Source: Adineta ricciae (lineage: Eukaryota; Rotifera; Eurotatoria; Adinetida; Adinetidae). From it: a stretch of 64,000 bases of DNA. The stretch is from NCBI GenBank assembly GCA_905250025.1, contig CAJNOJ010000039.1:186001-250000 (forward strand), given 5' to 3'. The position numbers were made by a program, and so were the translations under genes. The notes under the pieces are model-generated. The model saw only the letters and a program-made list of their open reading frames with translations, was not told where the DNA came from and did not search any database. Shown in pieces: positions 38,735 through 50,540 of the stretch; position 1 is the first letter of the stretch; every line of letters begins with the position of its first letter.

Positions 38735-40646
38735 AGTTAACAATCTGTTTGTAATGTGGATTGAAATAGAATGTCATATGTTGAATTTCTTATCTACCTG
38801 AAGTCTTTCGCTGACCTAGCGAGAAGTTGGTACTCGAGCTTGAATCTCATCTGTCAACATTTACTTTACAAAAAAAGTACATCACATGCTACTGTTTTTT
38901 CACGAAATCTCCGCGTTTTTCATTGCAATTCAGAAAATGAAACATCATTGCCATTTGCACAATCGAATCTCGTTACTTTTCATATTGGAAATTGACTAAT
39001 CTATACAGAAGAGTCACTTGAATCGGAAAGAATACGTTCCTTTATCACTAGATTCGAGTAAAAAACAAATAGCATGCTTGTGATAAAGACCTTGCACTAC
39101 ATTTGTACTTTTCTCTTTTTTTATCAGCTATTTATATCTTCTTACGACCGACGAAATTGATTTCAAACAAAACAACTTGATTTTACTCCTTCGTGCAATA
39201 TTTTTCTTAGAATCCAATATCATAGTTTCAAGATTTTGTTGTCGAAATTTATCGAAGAGTAATCCTCTTATGTACGTCTGATTTTATTTTCTTTGTAATT
39301 TCATCAATGACATATTTTCGAACGAAAAACTCATTGAATCGCATGCCCTTTTTCGCCATCTTTCTCAATCAATTAGCGATAAAACAAAATTGCTCACTGC
39401 AATCAAACAAAATCTCTTCTGATTTCAATGCTTATGTCTAATCATCGATGCTAGACACTATCGAATTGCATCACAGCTGAATTGTTTGTTTGCTGAACAA
39501 TGAAGTGCTTATAGTACAGTCGATTGAACATTTAATCATATATTTTCATCGTTTCAAGCGATTCATGTCTGTCAGCAATCTTAATTTGTTTTGTTTCGCA
39601 TAATATGTACCTATTTGTCCTTCGTAAAGAAAGACACGTGATGGTGAAGGTTTAGAGATATGTACTCGATCTCCTGTTGGTTTTTGTAATGAATTTCGCC
39701 TTTGTAAAAGAAAATTATCGGTAATTGCCGATCGATTTTATGTTTTATTTGTTTTCGCGACAATTTCTCTAATCATTACCATTTTATATAATTCTCGACA
39801 GTTTCTCATATACGTTATTAGGTTAACGGAACATGTTGAGAATCCAAACGAATCTTTGGAGAAAATTCCTAGTTCAAATCTGAAGTCAAGCCGGATAATC
39901 GATCAAAAAAGGGCACAGTTCTGATATATACATAACTAATTGTTTCCTTTGCACTTTTTCTCTGTCTCTCCTTCGCTCTGTTTACAATAGCCAGATGTCT
40001 GATATAATTAAACATAACTATTGACGAATTACTACTGTGTGAGTCGACGGAAACAAAAACGAGTTTACTTGTACGTATAATTATATTGAAGAAGTCTTGT
40101 CCTCTTCTCATTCTCGCATTACGCTTTAGTATACGGACAATATTCAGACGTAGAGAATCATTCTGTTCTTCTTCTCGTCGTACAGCTGTTAACCGTTGTA
40201 CGGCTAACAAAATACATTTTTCTTCTTCTTCTGCATTTCTTTCTTTTTCAACTTCATTCTCGTCGTACCTTGAAGAGGACGTGTAATACGAGTAAGAAAA
40301 AGAGAAAAGGAACGAAAATATGAATATAAATCAGGCATTTTATATTAAAAAGCTGACTGCGAACGATTATAATAAGGTGAGATGCATAAAACGATTTCTT
40401 TCCTCTAATTCAGTATAAGATCATGTGAGCGACAGCACTTTAATCATTTCTTTTTTTCAAATATGTTTATTTGAATACATTGTTGAATTCATGTTTTTAA
40501 TTGAAGTATGTAGAAAACATTTTGATATGTTTTCCTTTGTCACTTACATCTAATGTACTTCGAAAGGAGAAAAACATCTGCCGATTTCTGTTTCTTCTAG
40601 TTGCATTGAACAATCATAAATCTCGTTAGCAACCGGTGCTTTCGTA
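38735..40646. other. Divergent intergenic region (ART-TPR / CHPF)
   Basis: About 1.9 kb of AT-rich sequence with no credible frame. A polypyrimidine stretch ending TTTCTTCTAG at about 40600 lies 47 nt before the CHPF ATG and could be its leader acceptor. No repeat or RNA gene was recognised. Confidence 0.45.
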
Positions 40647-43558
40647 ATGCCTGCCTTATTTCGTTATCAATCTTCACTTATGTCACTTCTCTTTCATCGT
40701 ACTCGTTTGAAGTCTCGTTATATCTTATCAATATTTGTTGGTCTTTCTCTTGGTTTTATATTAAGCTTAGCATGTTTACCATTGATGAGTGTTTGTGATA
40801 ATTCTCTCTCGCTCTTCTCCGATCCGTTTTCCTCGTCGATAAATCTGCAACTTCTCAACGAAACGTTTTCATTTCGCGATCCTTTTCGTATCCTAAGTCG
40901 CCAAGCACGTTCAGTCGTCGATGTAACACTTGTTGATTACGGCAGCAAAGATTACGAACCGCGGATACATCCTGCACCATCTCAACAAGCAGATTCAGGT
41001 AATCAATCATCATCCACATCAACACAAGCAGCAAATACACCGAAAGTCACACGTCCGCGGTATATTGCTGACGAATTAGGCATACGAGAGAAAGTTCTTG
41101 TCGCTGTACTAACCGAAGCAAATCATTTGAACACATTCGCATTTTTCCTCAATCAAACACTGCAAAACTATGTCAATCGTTTATTATTTTTCGTTAATGA
41201 AGACATCGAAAATTTTCCTCGGAGTATGGAAGTCATCGCCATACATGATAAGAAAGCGTATTTGAAACCTTTCTATGTATTGAAATATCTCGCCGAGAAA
41301 ATGATTAAATTATATGATTGGTTTGTTCTGATGCCAGATAATACATACGTTCGAGGTTTTAAAGTAAGCTTCACCATTTGAGATTTCTTTTGTTCGAACG
41401 TTTTCTCATTTTAGTTGAATGAATTTCTAAATCACATTAGTATTAGTCAAGACTTATACATGGGACAATCATTTGATGATGTTCACGCTGTGTATTGTTA
41501 TTTCGGTTCAGCAATCATTCTCTCGGGAGTATGTATTTTCATTCTGATTACGTTCGTAGGAGGATATGTATCAGACAGAAGTTATACTAGAATGTAAGCA
41601 TTTGTTCTGTAACCAAAGACAGAAATCGATAGGAAAGATGTATGTTTATTTGATAAAAATGAATTGCAATATCAATTTCTAGACTGTACTTCGCAAAGTC
41701 CTTGATGAAATCGATTGGTGCACGAATAATGCTTACTCACAAGATGTGACTGATAATATCGGAAGATGTATATTGAAAGCAGCGAAGATACCGTGTGTGA
41801 ACACGGCTAGTGTAAGTCGAGCTGAAGTTGCTTATTTGAAAACAAGGAGTGTTTGTATAGAATTACAAGTTCAATGCTTATGTGAATTATCGCTTTGAAT
41901 TCGATACTGATATTGAGAGATTATCGAAGAAAGAAGAATTTAACCAAACATTAACTGTGCATCCGATTAGTGATTTGGAAACGATGCTTAAACTTCAACA
42001 GTAAGACGAATTTCTTGTGCGAAGCGCTGATTGAGTATTTTTTTGTTTCGAATAGATATTTCCATCAAGTCGAAATCGATGAAATGACACGAAGTATCGC
42101 GAAATACGAAGAAACAATTGAAAATCTCTCCTGCTATGCTCCTGAAGGCTGTGGAAATATACCTTGGCCAGTTGGTATACCACCTCCTTTCAAACCTTCA
42201 TCACGTTTCGATGTACTTCGCTGGGATTATTTCAATGAAACACATATCTATTTAAAAACAGATATTGATGTCATTGATCTAATGAAACGTAAGTTGAAAA
42301 TTTTCATTTCGCTCGATATTTCTGCACGATTTCGATTTAGCCGATGATTACGAAGACGTTCACGAAGTCATTGGACATGCTGTTGAACAATTCCAAAAGA
42401 AATATGGAGTTCAGTATGTATCATCATCGTTAAATAGAAAAAAAAAATACATGCCTTCTTCTACTATAGTCTGAAATTTAAAAAATTACTCAATGGATAT
42501 CGACAATTTGATCCAACACGTGGTACACATTATATTATCGATTTGATACTTACCGATGCCAATAATATTGAATATATCAAACGTGCTGAGCTCATGCGAC
42601 CATTGGGTACGGTTTCTTGAAGATTTAAAACTTGAAAGTCTGACATTTATTTTCTTCTCATTCAGGTCTGGTAGAAATTGTTCCAATGCCATTCGTCACT
42701 GAATCCACCAAAATCTTCCTGATCTTGCCCATCTATTCCGATGAACAATCCGCTGCTATCCGATTTCTTCAACACGCAAATCGAACCTTATTTGACAAAG
42801 AAACTCATGCTCAATTTGAACTACTCTTGACACATATTGTCACGAGCAAACAAGACTCATCACAAATACAAAAATGGTTTACAAATATCCGTCTTGAAGT
42901 CGAATCGATCCGTCGTTCAAGGAGCCAGTTAACAATCTCATATCACACGATTCTTATCCCATCTTCAGTGACCACTTCGACACATTCAACACACATACTC
43001 GATTATTTTGAAACAAAACTCCGCGAGGATTCACTCGTCTTTCTAACCAATGCATACGTTGACATCGAATCGGACTTTTTGAATCGTTGTCGTTTAAATG
43101 TTATCCAAAACGTTCAAGTCTCCTATCCGATTGCTTTCTATCAATACCATCCGCGTATCATAGCACAAACATATCGTTTGATAGAAAATTCCACGATCGA
43201 ATTACACAAATCTCATGGCTGGTTCAACTCGTATGCTTACGATCATGTGGGTTTATATATAAGCGATTATTTAAAGCTAAAATCTCTTGTACCAAACAAT
43301 ATTTCTTTAGCTTCAACTAATCTCTATGATCTATTTGTTCAGTTCACAGATTTACATATGTTGCGCGCACCTGACCAAGCGTTGCGTGTTCGTTATCATC
43401 CGATCAAATGCGATTCGATAAAGCAATCAAATAAGCTCGAATTGAATCGGTGTTTGATACAAAAGGAGAAAGGTTTAGCATCACGTAGTCAATTAGCAAT
43501 GATTATTATCGATAATGAACAAGCGAAGAAGCCGACAACGAAACAAAAGAAGAAGTAA
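40647..43558 (+). CDS. CHPF: Chondroitin polymerizing factor (CHPF/CHPF2-like)
   Basis: About eight exons give a type II Golgi protein of roughly 790 residues. A cytosolic tail is followed by the anchor YILSIFVGLSLGFILSLACL, which even resembles the human GISLGFTLSL anchor, then a Q/S/T stem. The first glycosyltransferase-like domain has ADELGIREKVLVAVLT and DWFVLMPDNTYVRG, as in human ELGIRQRLLVAVLT and DWFFLVPDTTYT. The middle carries WPVGIPPPFKPSSRFDVLRWDYF and NGYRQFDPTRG. The second domain has VEIVPMPFVTES and DFLNRCR, and the C-terminus has SRSQLAMII. CHPF proteins partner with chondroitin synthases to lengthen chondroitin chains and have weak or no activity themselves. The PDNTY segment in place of a true DxD motif is normal for CHPF. 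Confidence 0.93.
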
Positions 43559-44128
43559 TTGGGACATTGATTTCATCTGTGTGATGTTTATTATCTTTTG
43601 TTTACTGAATACATCTGAAAAGGTTTTAATCCGCTTTTTTTCAATCGGATACATCGAATGTTGACTGACACGGGAAGACTTAAAATGTTTGTTAATCACA
43701 ATCTATTCTAAGTGTAAAAAATCTCGCTTTTCGTATAAAAAATTGTTTACAAAACAAAGTATCATGTGATCAGAACGGTGCGGATATATGTAGAAATAGG
43801 AAAACATTGCTCAGCGCATTGCAAATTTCACCAAAATAGACTTTCCGTCAAAAGAATCGACCAATATGAGAGAAGAGAAGAACATACAAGTGTGAAGAAA
43901 ATTTGTTCGTGAATAACAAGCTCGATCTTCTTCGTCTACGCATTCTCAAATAAAAAATACAGTGGGAGAAGAAAATTCCTTGTTTAAGTTTTACAAATAT
44001 ATGTGACAAGGTGCACTTGATCTACTAGAAACACGTATATATGACTAAAATGCAGACGAATAAATTTTATTCCTCAATGTATATTTCGCATTGTTAGTAA
44101 ACAAGAAAACATTAACAAAGAATAGATC
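43559..44128. other. Convergent intergenic region (CHPF / TPST)
   Basis: 3' UTRs of two convergent genes. AATAAA and its reverse TTTATT lie close together near 44058-44071. Nothing else recognised. Confidence 0.5.
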
Positions 44129-45389
44129 TTAGCGAATAAGTCGAGTACTTGAATGATTTTGGGACAGATTTGTGTTGTTCGGTAATTGACGAGCGTACAT
44201 CTTCGCCTTTTCATTCCAGAATGCCGCATTTTCTTTGAGCGCATTCATATTATCAAGCACTAGTTGATCCGCAACACCATAATTTGGGACATCTGATTGC
44301 GTGTCATAACCAAGTTTCTTCAACATCGGTGCCAATGTGTCTAATTCATGTTTGACATCTGCCGGCATGTGACCAACCCATTTTGTTAACGCTTCGAGAT
44401 TGATTGGTTTAATAACTTGATCTGACGAGTGTTCCGTTCTACACAATGAATAAAATGATGTTGAATTGTTGTTTTTACTCAGACTTACTTCGAAAGAGAG
44501 ATTTTCTTTCCAACAAGTTCTTCGTGATGCAATACATTGTCGGTCCAGGGAATATTTAGAAATTTGAGAATAGCTTCGATGGTCTTCTTCGGTTGTAAAA
44601 CGAGTTGTTCGTAATACACCATGAAGCATTTATCTTTTCCGACTTCGGAGCACTGAGTTATCATTGTTTCAATGCCTTTGTTCCATAGTTTCAAATTCTG
44701 TCGATAATCACTCAAGCTGAATCCAGTTATTGTTACTTTTCGCGTCATTACTGAGTGTACAACAGCGCGTGCGTCACGAACCAAAAGAAGAAATTTTGCG
44801 CGAGAAAACAATGAGGATATGTATGAAGCATATTTCAAAACAAATGGATCTTTATCACAAAGAACGTCAGCATGTTTTCCGTGTTCAACAAGTATTTCAT
44901 AGATGAACGCTCGTACAGCTGAATCAATCATCGTTTCACTGATACCGCCGGCCATAAGTCTACAAGCAAGCCAAGCACGCACTTGAGAAGGTCAACATGA
45001 CAACAGTTCACTTACCGATTCCATTCGATACTTGATTTTTTCCATGCTGCTCTCATACTCAACATTCTTGGTATGACTCGTGTCTCTTCTCCACAACGAA
45101 CAAGTGGATGGGAATCGAGAATAGCACGCATTAATGTTGTGCCACTACGTGGCATTCCACCTATAAATATAATTGGTTGTTCAGAAGAAGTATTCAATGA
45201 AATTCGTTGTTGCTGTCGAACTTGTTCCAAACCGATTGAGCATTCTTGATGAACATTCGATAACCGATTGGAAAGAAGTATAACAATGATAATCGTTAAA
45301 CAGAGAATAATAAAACAAAGCGATGAACTACGTAATGTGCGTTGATACATATTGAAGAGCAATCGACGTCGAATCGACAACCATGGCAT
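44129..45389 (-). CDS. TPST: Protein-tyrosine sulfotransferase (TPST)
   Basis: Three coding exons, ATG 45389 to TAA 44131-44129, about 370 residues. A type II membrane anchor ([17 protein letters not shown]) follows a short basic tail. The PAPS-binding 5' loop is [20 protein letters not shown], followed by [14 protein letters not shown], which has the catalytic glutamate and arginines of TPST. The 3'-phosphate site is [35 protein letters not shown] and [13 protein letters not shown] match the family C-terminus. TPSTs transfer sulfate from PAPS to tyrosines of secreted and membrane proteins in the trans-Golgi. It sits 152 nt after the THOC5 stop on the same strand. An acceptor-like CATTCTAG ends about 26 nt before the ATG and only about 41 nt after the THOC5 poly(A) signal. 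Confidence 0.95.
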
Positions 45390-45414
45390 TACGATATTGT
45401 ATGGATATTCATAT

Positions 45415-45416
45415 CT
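45415..45416 (-). promoter_or_regulatory. Candidate trans-splice acceptor of TPST
   Basis: Minus-strand ATTCATTCTAG ends here. No separate promoter space exists between this site and the THOC5 AATAAA about 41 nt upstream. Confidence 0.35.
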
Positions 45417-45456
45417 AGAATGAATATTAACAAAGTCATTGTCTTGTTTGAACTTT

Positions 45457-45462
45457 TTTATT
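45457..45462 (-). terminator. Polyadenylation signal AATAAA of THOC5
   Basis: AATAAA on the minus strand, 79 nt after the THOC5 stop at 45541. Confidence 0.5.
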
Positions 45463-45540
45463 TTCAGACACCACAAGAAAGAAACATAAAGAAATAGAGA
45501 GTCTTCATTTTCTTCACGACTACTCGCACACAAGTGCGTG

Positions 45541-48500
45541 TTAATCGACTAATCGAGCTAATAACGTTTGACGACGACGACCTCTGTTAACAAGAAAAAA
45601 AAAGAAAGAAAAGGTGATACGATAAGGATGTGTAAACAAAAGTCATACGTGCAAACTGGATTGGATTCTGCGTCGAGTAAGGAAGAAAAACCAATTGCTA
45701 AACGCCAGATTTGTTGAGCAAGTAATGTAAAGTGCTGAGATGGATCAAGTAATCCACTTCCACTGGTTGTTGTAGTTGATGTATAGACAACATCAAACAT
45801 TAATGATCGTTCGAAAGTCTAAATATAGGATTAGCACATATAATCAAGTTAAACTAGCCAAGAACAATATTATTCGAGAGAAAAAACAAGGAATTGCGCG
45901 ACCTACTTTGATATTCTCATTATTGAGTCTGGTCTTCTCGATGGTTTTGTTCCCATTAACCGGTGAAACTAGTTTGAGTAGGATAATCGATCGTGCTTGA
46001 GGATAGTTTGCGGGGATGAAGATGTATGCATAAAGCACGCTTCGGCTGCTTTCATCTTGTGCCAATGAGTGAAATTTACATTCATAAATCGATGTTGTTG
46101 TACGATTGACAAGATTTTCACTGATAATTACTCGAATGAAATCATGTTTATTCACGTCATCAAATGATATTTCACGAAAAGAGCGAAAGATTGGTAGAGT
46201 CGTTATCGACCGACGTGCTGTGGAATTAAGAATATTTGTGGTTTCATTTCCATCAGCTAGTAATGGCATGTCACATTTTTCCAAATTGACTAATATACGA
46301 TCGAGTGCAATTCGTGCTCGCATACGTTGAGTTAAACGTTTGATGATCTCTGAACAATCAACAACTAGTTCTTGCCGTTGTAATGGAACTATTTGACATT
46401 TGCATAACTGCTGAATCCAATGATATGGATAGCCAACGTGCAATTCCGAAAAGTTAGGCGCAGGTTTTCTAAAATAAGGATCCAGAAGAAATGAACTACT
46501 GCACTTTCATATTTGAACAGACCCGCATTGTTGGAAAAGAAAGTCTGTTGTTGGATTGGGTGATAATTGCCCATTGTCATTATCATCGAGTAAATTATGA
46601 AGCAAATTGGACGTCAATGTTTGACTAAAATCGCTCTGATTATTAATGATTAAGTCTGGTCTTCCCTTTATTACCTTTGTTGCGCGCGTAGTCCCGATAG
46701 TTTTGCATCAGCAGTAACAATGTTCAATTGCGGTAAAAACGTGAATAATAATTCCCCTGTATGATCAGCTAGATAAATTCGAAGTGAAAAATAAGTGTGT
46801 CAATAGAAAGAAGAATTTTAAATGGTGATAATTACGAGAAAGCATTAGGTTGACTTTCACATGCAACGGATGTGCTCGCATTAGAGATTGATGATCACCA
46901 TTGATTAAAACACCGTCGACGTTGATCTCAAGAGAGGAATTTGACGTTGACGAATCTTCTTTCGATTCAATTTGACATGTTACGTGACGACCTACGAATA
47001 AAAATTTCTGTAGTCGATAAAAGTCCAGTTCATACAAAAATGCCTTTTCTAATTATAATATAATTAGAAGATATTTCTCGAGAGAGAAACACGCGAGCGT
47101 TTACACACAGACAAACAATAATGAGACATATCATATATTCAAGATCGGACTTCAAATCTTGAGGATATGTCAGAAAAATAACGTGGTAACTCACCGTCAC
47201 ATTGCTGATAAGCCAAAATAAGACTATATAGTACATAGAGCGAGTCTGGTAGCTTTGCTATTAGAGGATTATTGATGGACTGTGAAAGATTGTTTGTATC
47301 ATCGAATTGAGATTCGATATAACGACGAACAGGATCGGTAGACTAAGGAGATCGACTGATAAACGAATAGTTAGAAGAAAGCGTTCGACGTACTTTAACA
47401 ACTTGTTTTAGTTTAGGTCGTAATGAACGAAGTCGTTTTCGTCGACGAACTATCTGCTTTTTAAGATCGCCTATTTCTGTTTGTAATGCTTTGCAGTCAT
47501 CGTGCAATCTAATGGAAAGAGAAGAGGCACTCAAAGAACTGACTGTGTCAATTAAATGTACTCACTTTTCCCTTTGCATCAATTCCCAATCGAGTTGAAA
47601 TAGATGAAGTCGATGAGGATCACTGGCTGTGACTGTCTAAAAAATCAATTTGCTTTCAAACAAAGTAGACCATACTTGTCTTACTGAATCAGTAAGCTCA
47701 GGTGGTGCATTGGCATAGAAATCTTCCAGACTGACCAGTTCTAATACTTCATCCTTCGATCTAAATGCGCAAGCAAAATCAGTGGACGAAATTGTTCTGT
47801 TCAAACGCATCCTACTTGAATTCTTCACAACGTGCAATTTCTTTGTTAATATGAGAAAGTTCGTAGAGAAGATTTTGTTGTTCAAGTGTTTGATCATCGA
47901 GACGATTGCGATGCTAAATTAGACATGAGCATATGTTTACATATGTAAATCAAATGTCTCATCTTTGATAACAACCAACCTCGATCGTCAATTCACGAGC
48001 TTTTTGTATACGCATACGGCCATTTCTATTTAATGAACGAAGCTTATTACATAAATGCATTCCACGTGTATGAAGTTGAGCCAGTTCATCTTTCTAAAGG
48101 AAAAAATGCAGAGCAAGTCATCAATCATGAGGTTTGTTCTATTGTCTGGTCGAATCAAAGGTATATCGATGAAACGTTTTCTAAGGACGGAATCGGAACG
48201 ATCTTTTTATTGACTATGAACGATAGTTCTTCAATCGAATGCTTAGATTATTAATAACGGACTAGTTGCTTTCCTATTCATTGAATACAAATCATTTTAA
48301 CTCATAACCAAAAGGGTTCTATTGCAAAAAGTCGAAAAATCAGTATGATCCATCTGCGTTTTTTTCTCAGTTAACGACGAACACGACGACTGACACGACG
48401 AATCCATAAATTACAAGAAAATAACCTACGTGTTTATCCGGTTCTTGTTGGCATTGATGAACCCGAAGAAATATCGTACGTAATTCTTCAATACATTGAT

Positions 48501-48644
48501 GGTGATGTTCATCATCCTCTTTCTGCTGATGAATCTTATTCGACGACTAAGATAAGTGGCAAACAAAATTGATGAAGTATCAATTCAATTAACACATACT
48601 TCATCCATTGGAACCGCTTCCATCATATCCGCATTATCACTCAT
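45541..48644 (-). CDS. THOC5: THO complex subunit 5 (THOC5)
   Basis: About eleven exons from ATG 48644 to TAA 45543-45541, roughly 600 residues. The acidic N-terminus ([15 protein letters not shown]) is followed by a coiled coil with [21 protein letters not shown], matching human ILYELQHLEKEITKCLEF, then [21 protein letters not shown], matching EEIDLVSLEEFYKEAPPDI, and [19 protein letters not shown]. Further on come [28 protein letters not shown] and [14 protein letters not shown], like LGHPYLWVQKLG. THOC5 is a subunit of the nuclear THO/TREX complex that couples transcription with mRNA export. The last exon ([19 protein letters not shown]) was placed by a GTATGA donor and CAG acceptor. The start follows GATTGTTTTAG by about 13 nt. 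Confidence 0.93.
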
Positions 48645-48844
48645 TTTACTTCTAATCTAAAACAATCAAATACGATCGGAATGTTCGTCTAGCAACAATC
48701 AAAGAGAAGGAAAAGGAATGTATAAAATGTGATTGTACTCAATCGACTATCTCATCTTGTTCAGATAACAGCGCAACTATCGAAAATCGACGTAATCGAA
48801 TAACTGATAGCGAATAGCAAACGAATGAAAGTCATTTGCTGAAA

Positions 48845-49231
48845 ATGTCAACTGATCTTCGGTATGAAATCGCTCTCGCTGAATGCCATTCCCTACGTCA
48901 ACAACTGAAAAATGTCTATGGTAAATGCTCGGATATTTATGAAGCACTCGCCATTCTTGACGAGCATTCCACGAAGGAACGAGATGTGTTGGAAAAACTC
49001 GTACGGGATTTAAAACAGACCATTCAACATGAACTAACTAAAAATGAGCAATTATCGGTTGAAAAATTACAAATGGAAAGAAATGAAGAGCATTTCAAAC
49101 AAGAATTGCACAATAAAACGGAAGATTTGAAAAAAATCACGGTCAAATATCGTCGAATCTATGTGAACCAGCAACAAGAAAAATACATTCAAGAACATCT
49201 TACGAAACCTAAAACGAAGAAATCACGTTAA
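48845..49231 (+). CDS. Small coiled-coil protein A
   Basis: A single-exon frame of 128 codons from ATG 48845. Almost the whole chain (about residues 5-115) is a charged heptad-type coiled coil, ending with the basic tail HLTKPKTKKSR. I do not recognise a family. Its C-terminal pattern (QEKYI...L.KPKTKK) resembles that of the next gene downstream (QEKFI...LQPKSKTKK), suggesting tandem paralogs. Divergent from THOC5, with only about 200 nt between the starts. An AATAAA near 49319 supports a transcript ending before the next gene. Confidence 0.6.
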   Translation: MSTDLRYEIALAECHSLRQQLKNVYGKCSDIYEALAILDEHSTKERDVLEKLVRDLKQTIQHELTKNEQLSVEKLQMERNEEHFKQELHNKTEDLKKITVKYRRIYVNQQQEKYIQEHLTKPKTKKSR

Positions 49232-49431
49232 TTGAATTATTCGATTCGAGCGATTGTTTCGAATATAGTTTATAGATAATGGTTTAAACACGTTTGTTCC
49301 TATTGATCGAATCGAATCAAATAAAACTTTACGGTGATATGTATTCAAACATCGGTCCGATAGATGTCATTATCATTTGTTTAGATGTTGTCCTCTTTTT
49401 TCTTTCTCTCCAAAATCACACTGAACTTTTC

Positions 49432-50234
49432 ATGGAAGAAATAAAGGTTAGTTGTCTAACTCATTGCTGAATACTCTGATTAACCAAATCAGTCGATGAT
49501 TCTTGTAACGAGACAAGATTTGTGCTAAGTGAATAGTTATAAGTTGTGGAAATGAGTTCACTCGCTGATTGTTGGTAACCGATCTTAGCTATTGTTTGTT
49601 TATACGATAGGATGAAAGTACAGCATCGTTTATTCAATCTCAATTACATTCAGTAATCGCGTCTCAACGTGCAACGATCGAAGCACTTCGCGATTCGATC
49701 GCTCGAACTTATGTGCCTCGTAGTGAATATGAAGAACTACTTGCTCGCTATGATCAGTGTCAAACACATTCATGCGAACTACAAGATCAACTTCAAACAT
49801 CCGTAGCGCATTCGAATGATCTACAAAGTCAACTGGATGCAGCCAATCATCTGACCAGTCAACTACAAATTGAACTCGATGATGTGCATGCAAAATTAAC
49901 CTCGACATATACGGTTCTAGAAGCAGCTTGTAGTAAAATCGATATTGAACGCGCTGAATTTGAAAAATCTCTCAAACATATCCGTCAAACAACTGCCGAT
50001 GAAATTCGTAAGAACTCCGAAATGTACGCGAAGACATTGGTGATGGAGCAGACGTACGTTGCACAGCGGCAAGCGTTAGATACTAAAACGAATGAATTGA
50101 AACAGCTGGAAAAACGCCTAAGCAAACAGGAAGAATGTGCTACAAACAAAATCAATAAATTAGCAGTTAAATTAGAACAAGAAAAGTTCATTTGCAGGGA
50201 AATTCTTCAGCCGAAATCCAAAACGAAGAAATGA
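49432..50234 (+). CDS. Small coiled-coil protein B
   Basis: Best model: a five-codon first exon MEEIK (49432-49446) with donor GTTAGT, an intron of about 163 nt ending CGATAG, and a second exon from about 49610 running to TGA 50232-50234; about 213 residues. The frame before the later in-frame start codons is open and has good codon use (ESTASFIQSQLHSVIASQRATIEALRDSIARTYVPRSEYEELL), so the internal starts are unlikely. The protein is helical throughout, with heptads and a Q/S/H-rich middle, and ends LQPKSKTKK. No enzyme motif and no family recognised. The first exon is inferred; the second is well supported. Confidence 0.6.
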
Positions 50235-50540
50235 CGTTGTATATTTTCTTGTTGAATGCTGGTTTTTACTGTCCGAATAAATATTTTTATTTAAAACAAC
50301 AACAACAATGATCAATCGAAAACAACATTGAAAATAGAGTTAAATTTTGCCATAATCGATCACAACAATAACAGATTGCACATAGATATTTGTGAGAAAT
50401 AAATAGATGAAAACAACGTTAAATCAATAAATATAGAGATAATTCTAAACACGAGTGTCTTTTCAATACAAAGAAACAACAACATTTACTGACAACAAAC
50501 AACGATTTGTCTTCTTATCCCATCGATTCGCTTTGTCTAA
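50235..50540. other. Convergent intergenic region
   Basis: 3' ends of coiled-coil protein B and SGSM. It holds AATAAA at about 50276-50281 and an ACAACA-rich patch near 50295-50310. Nothing else seen. Confidence 0.45.
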
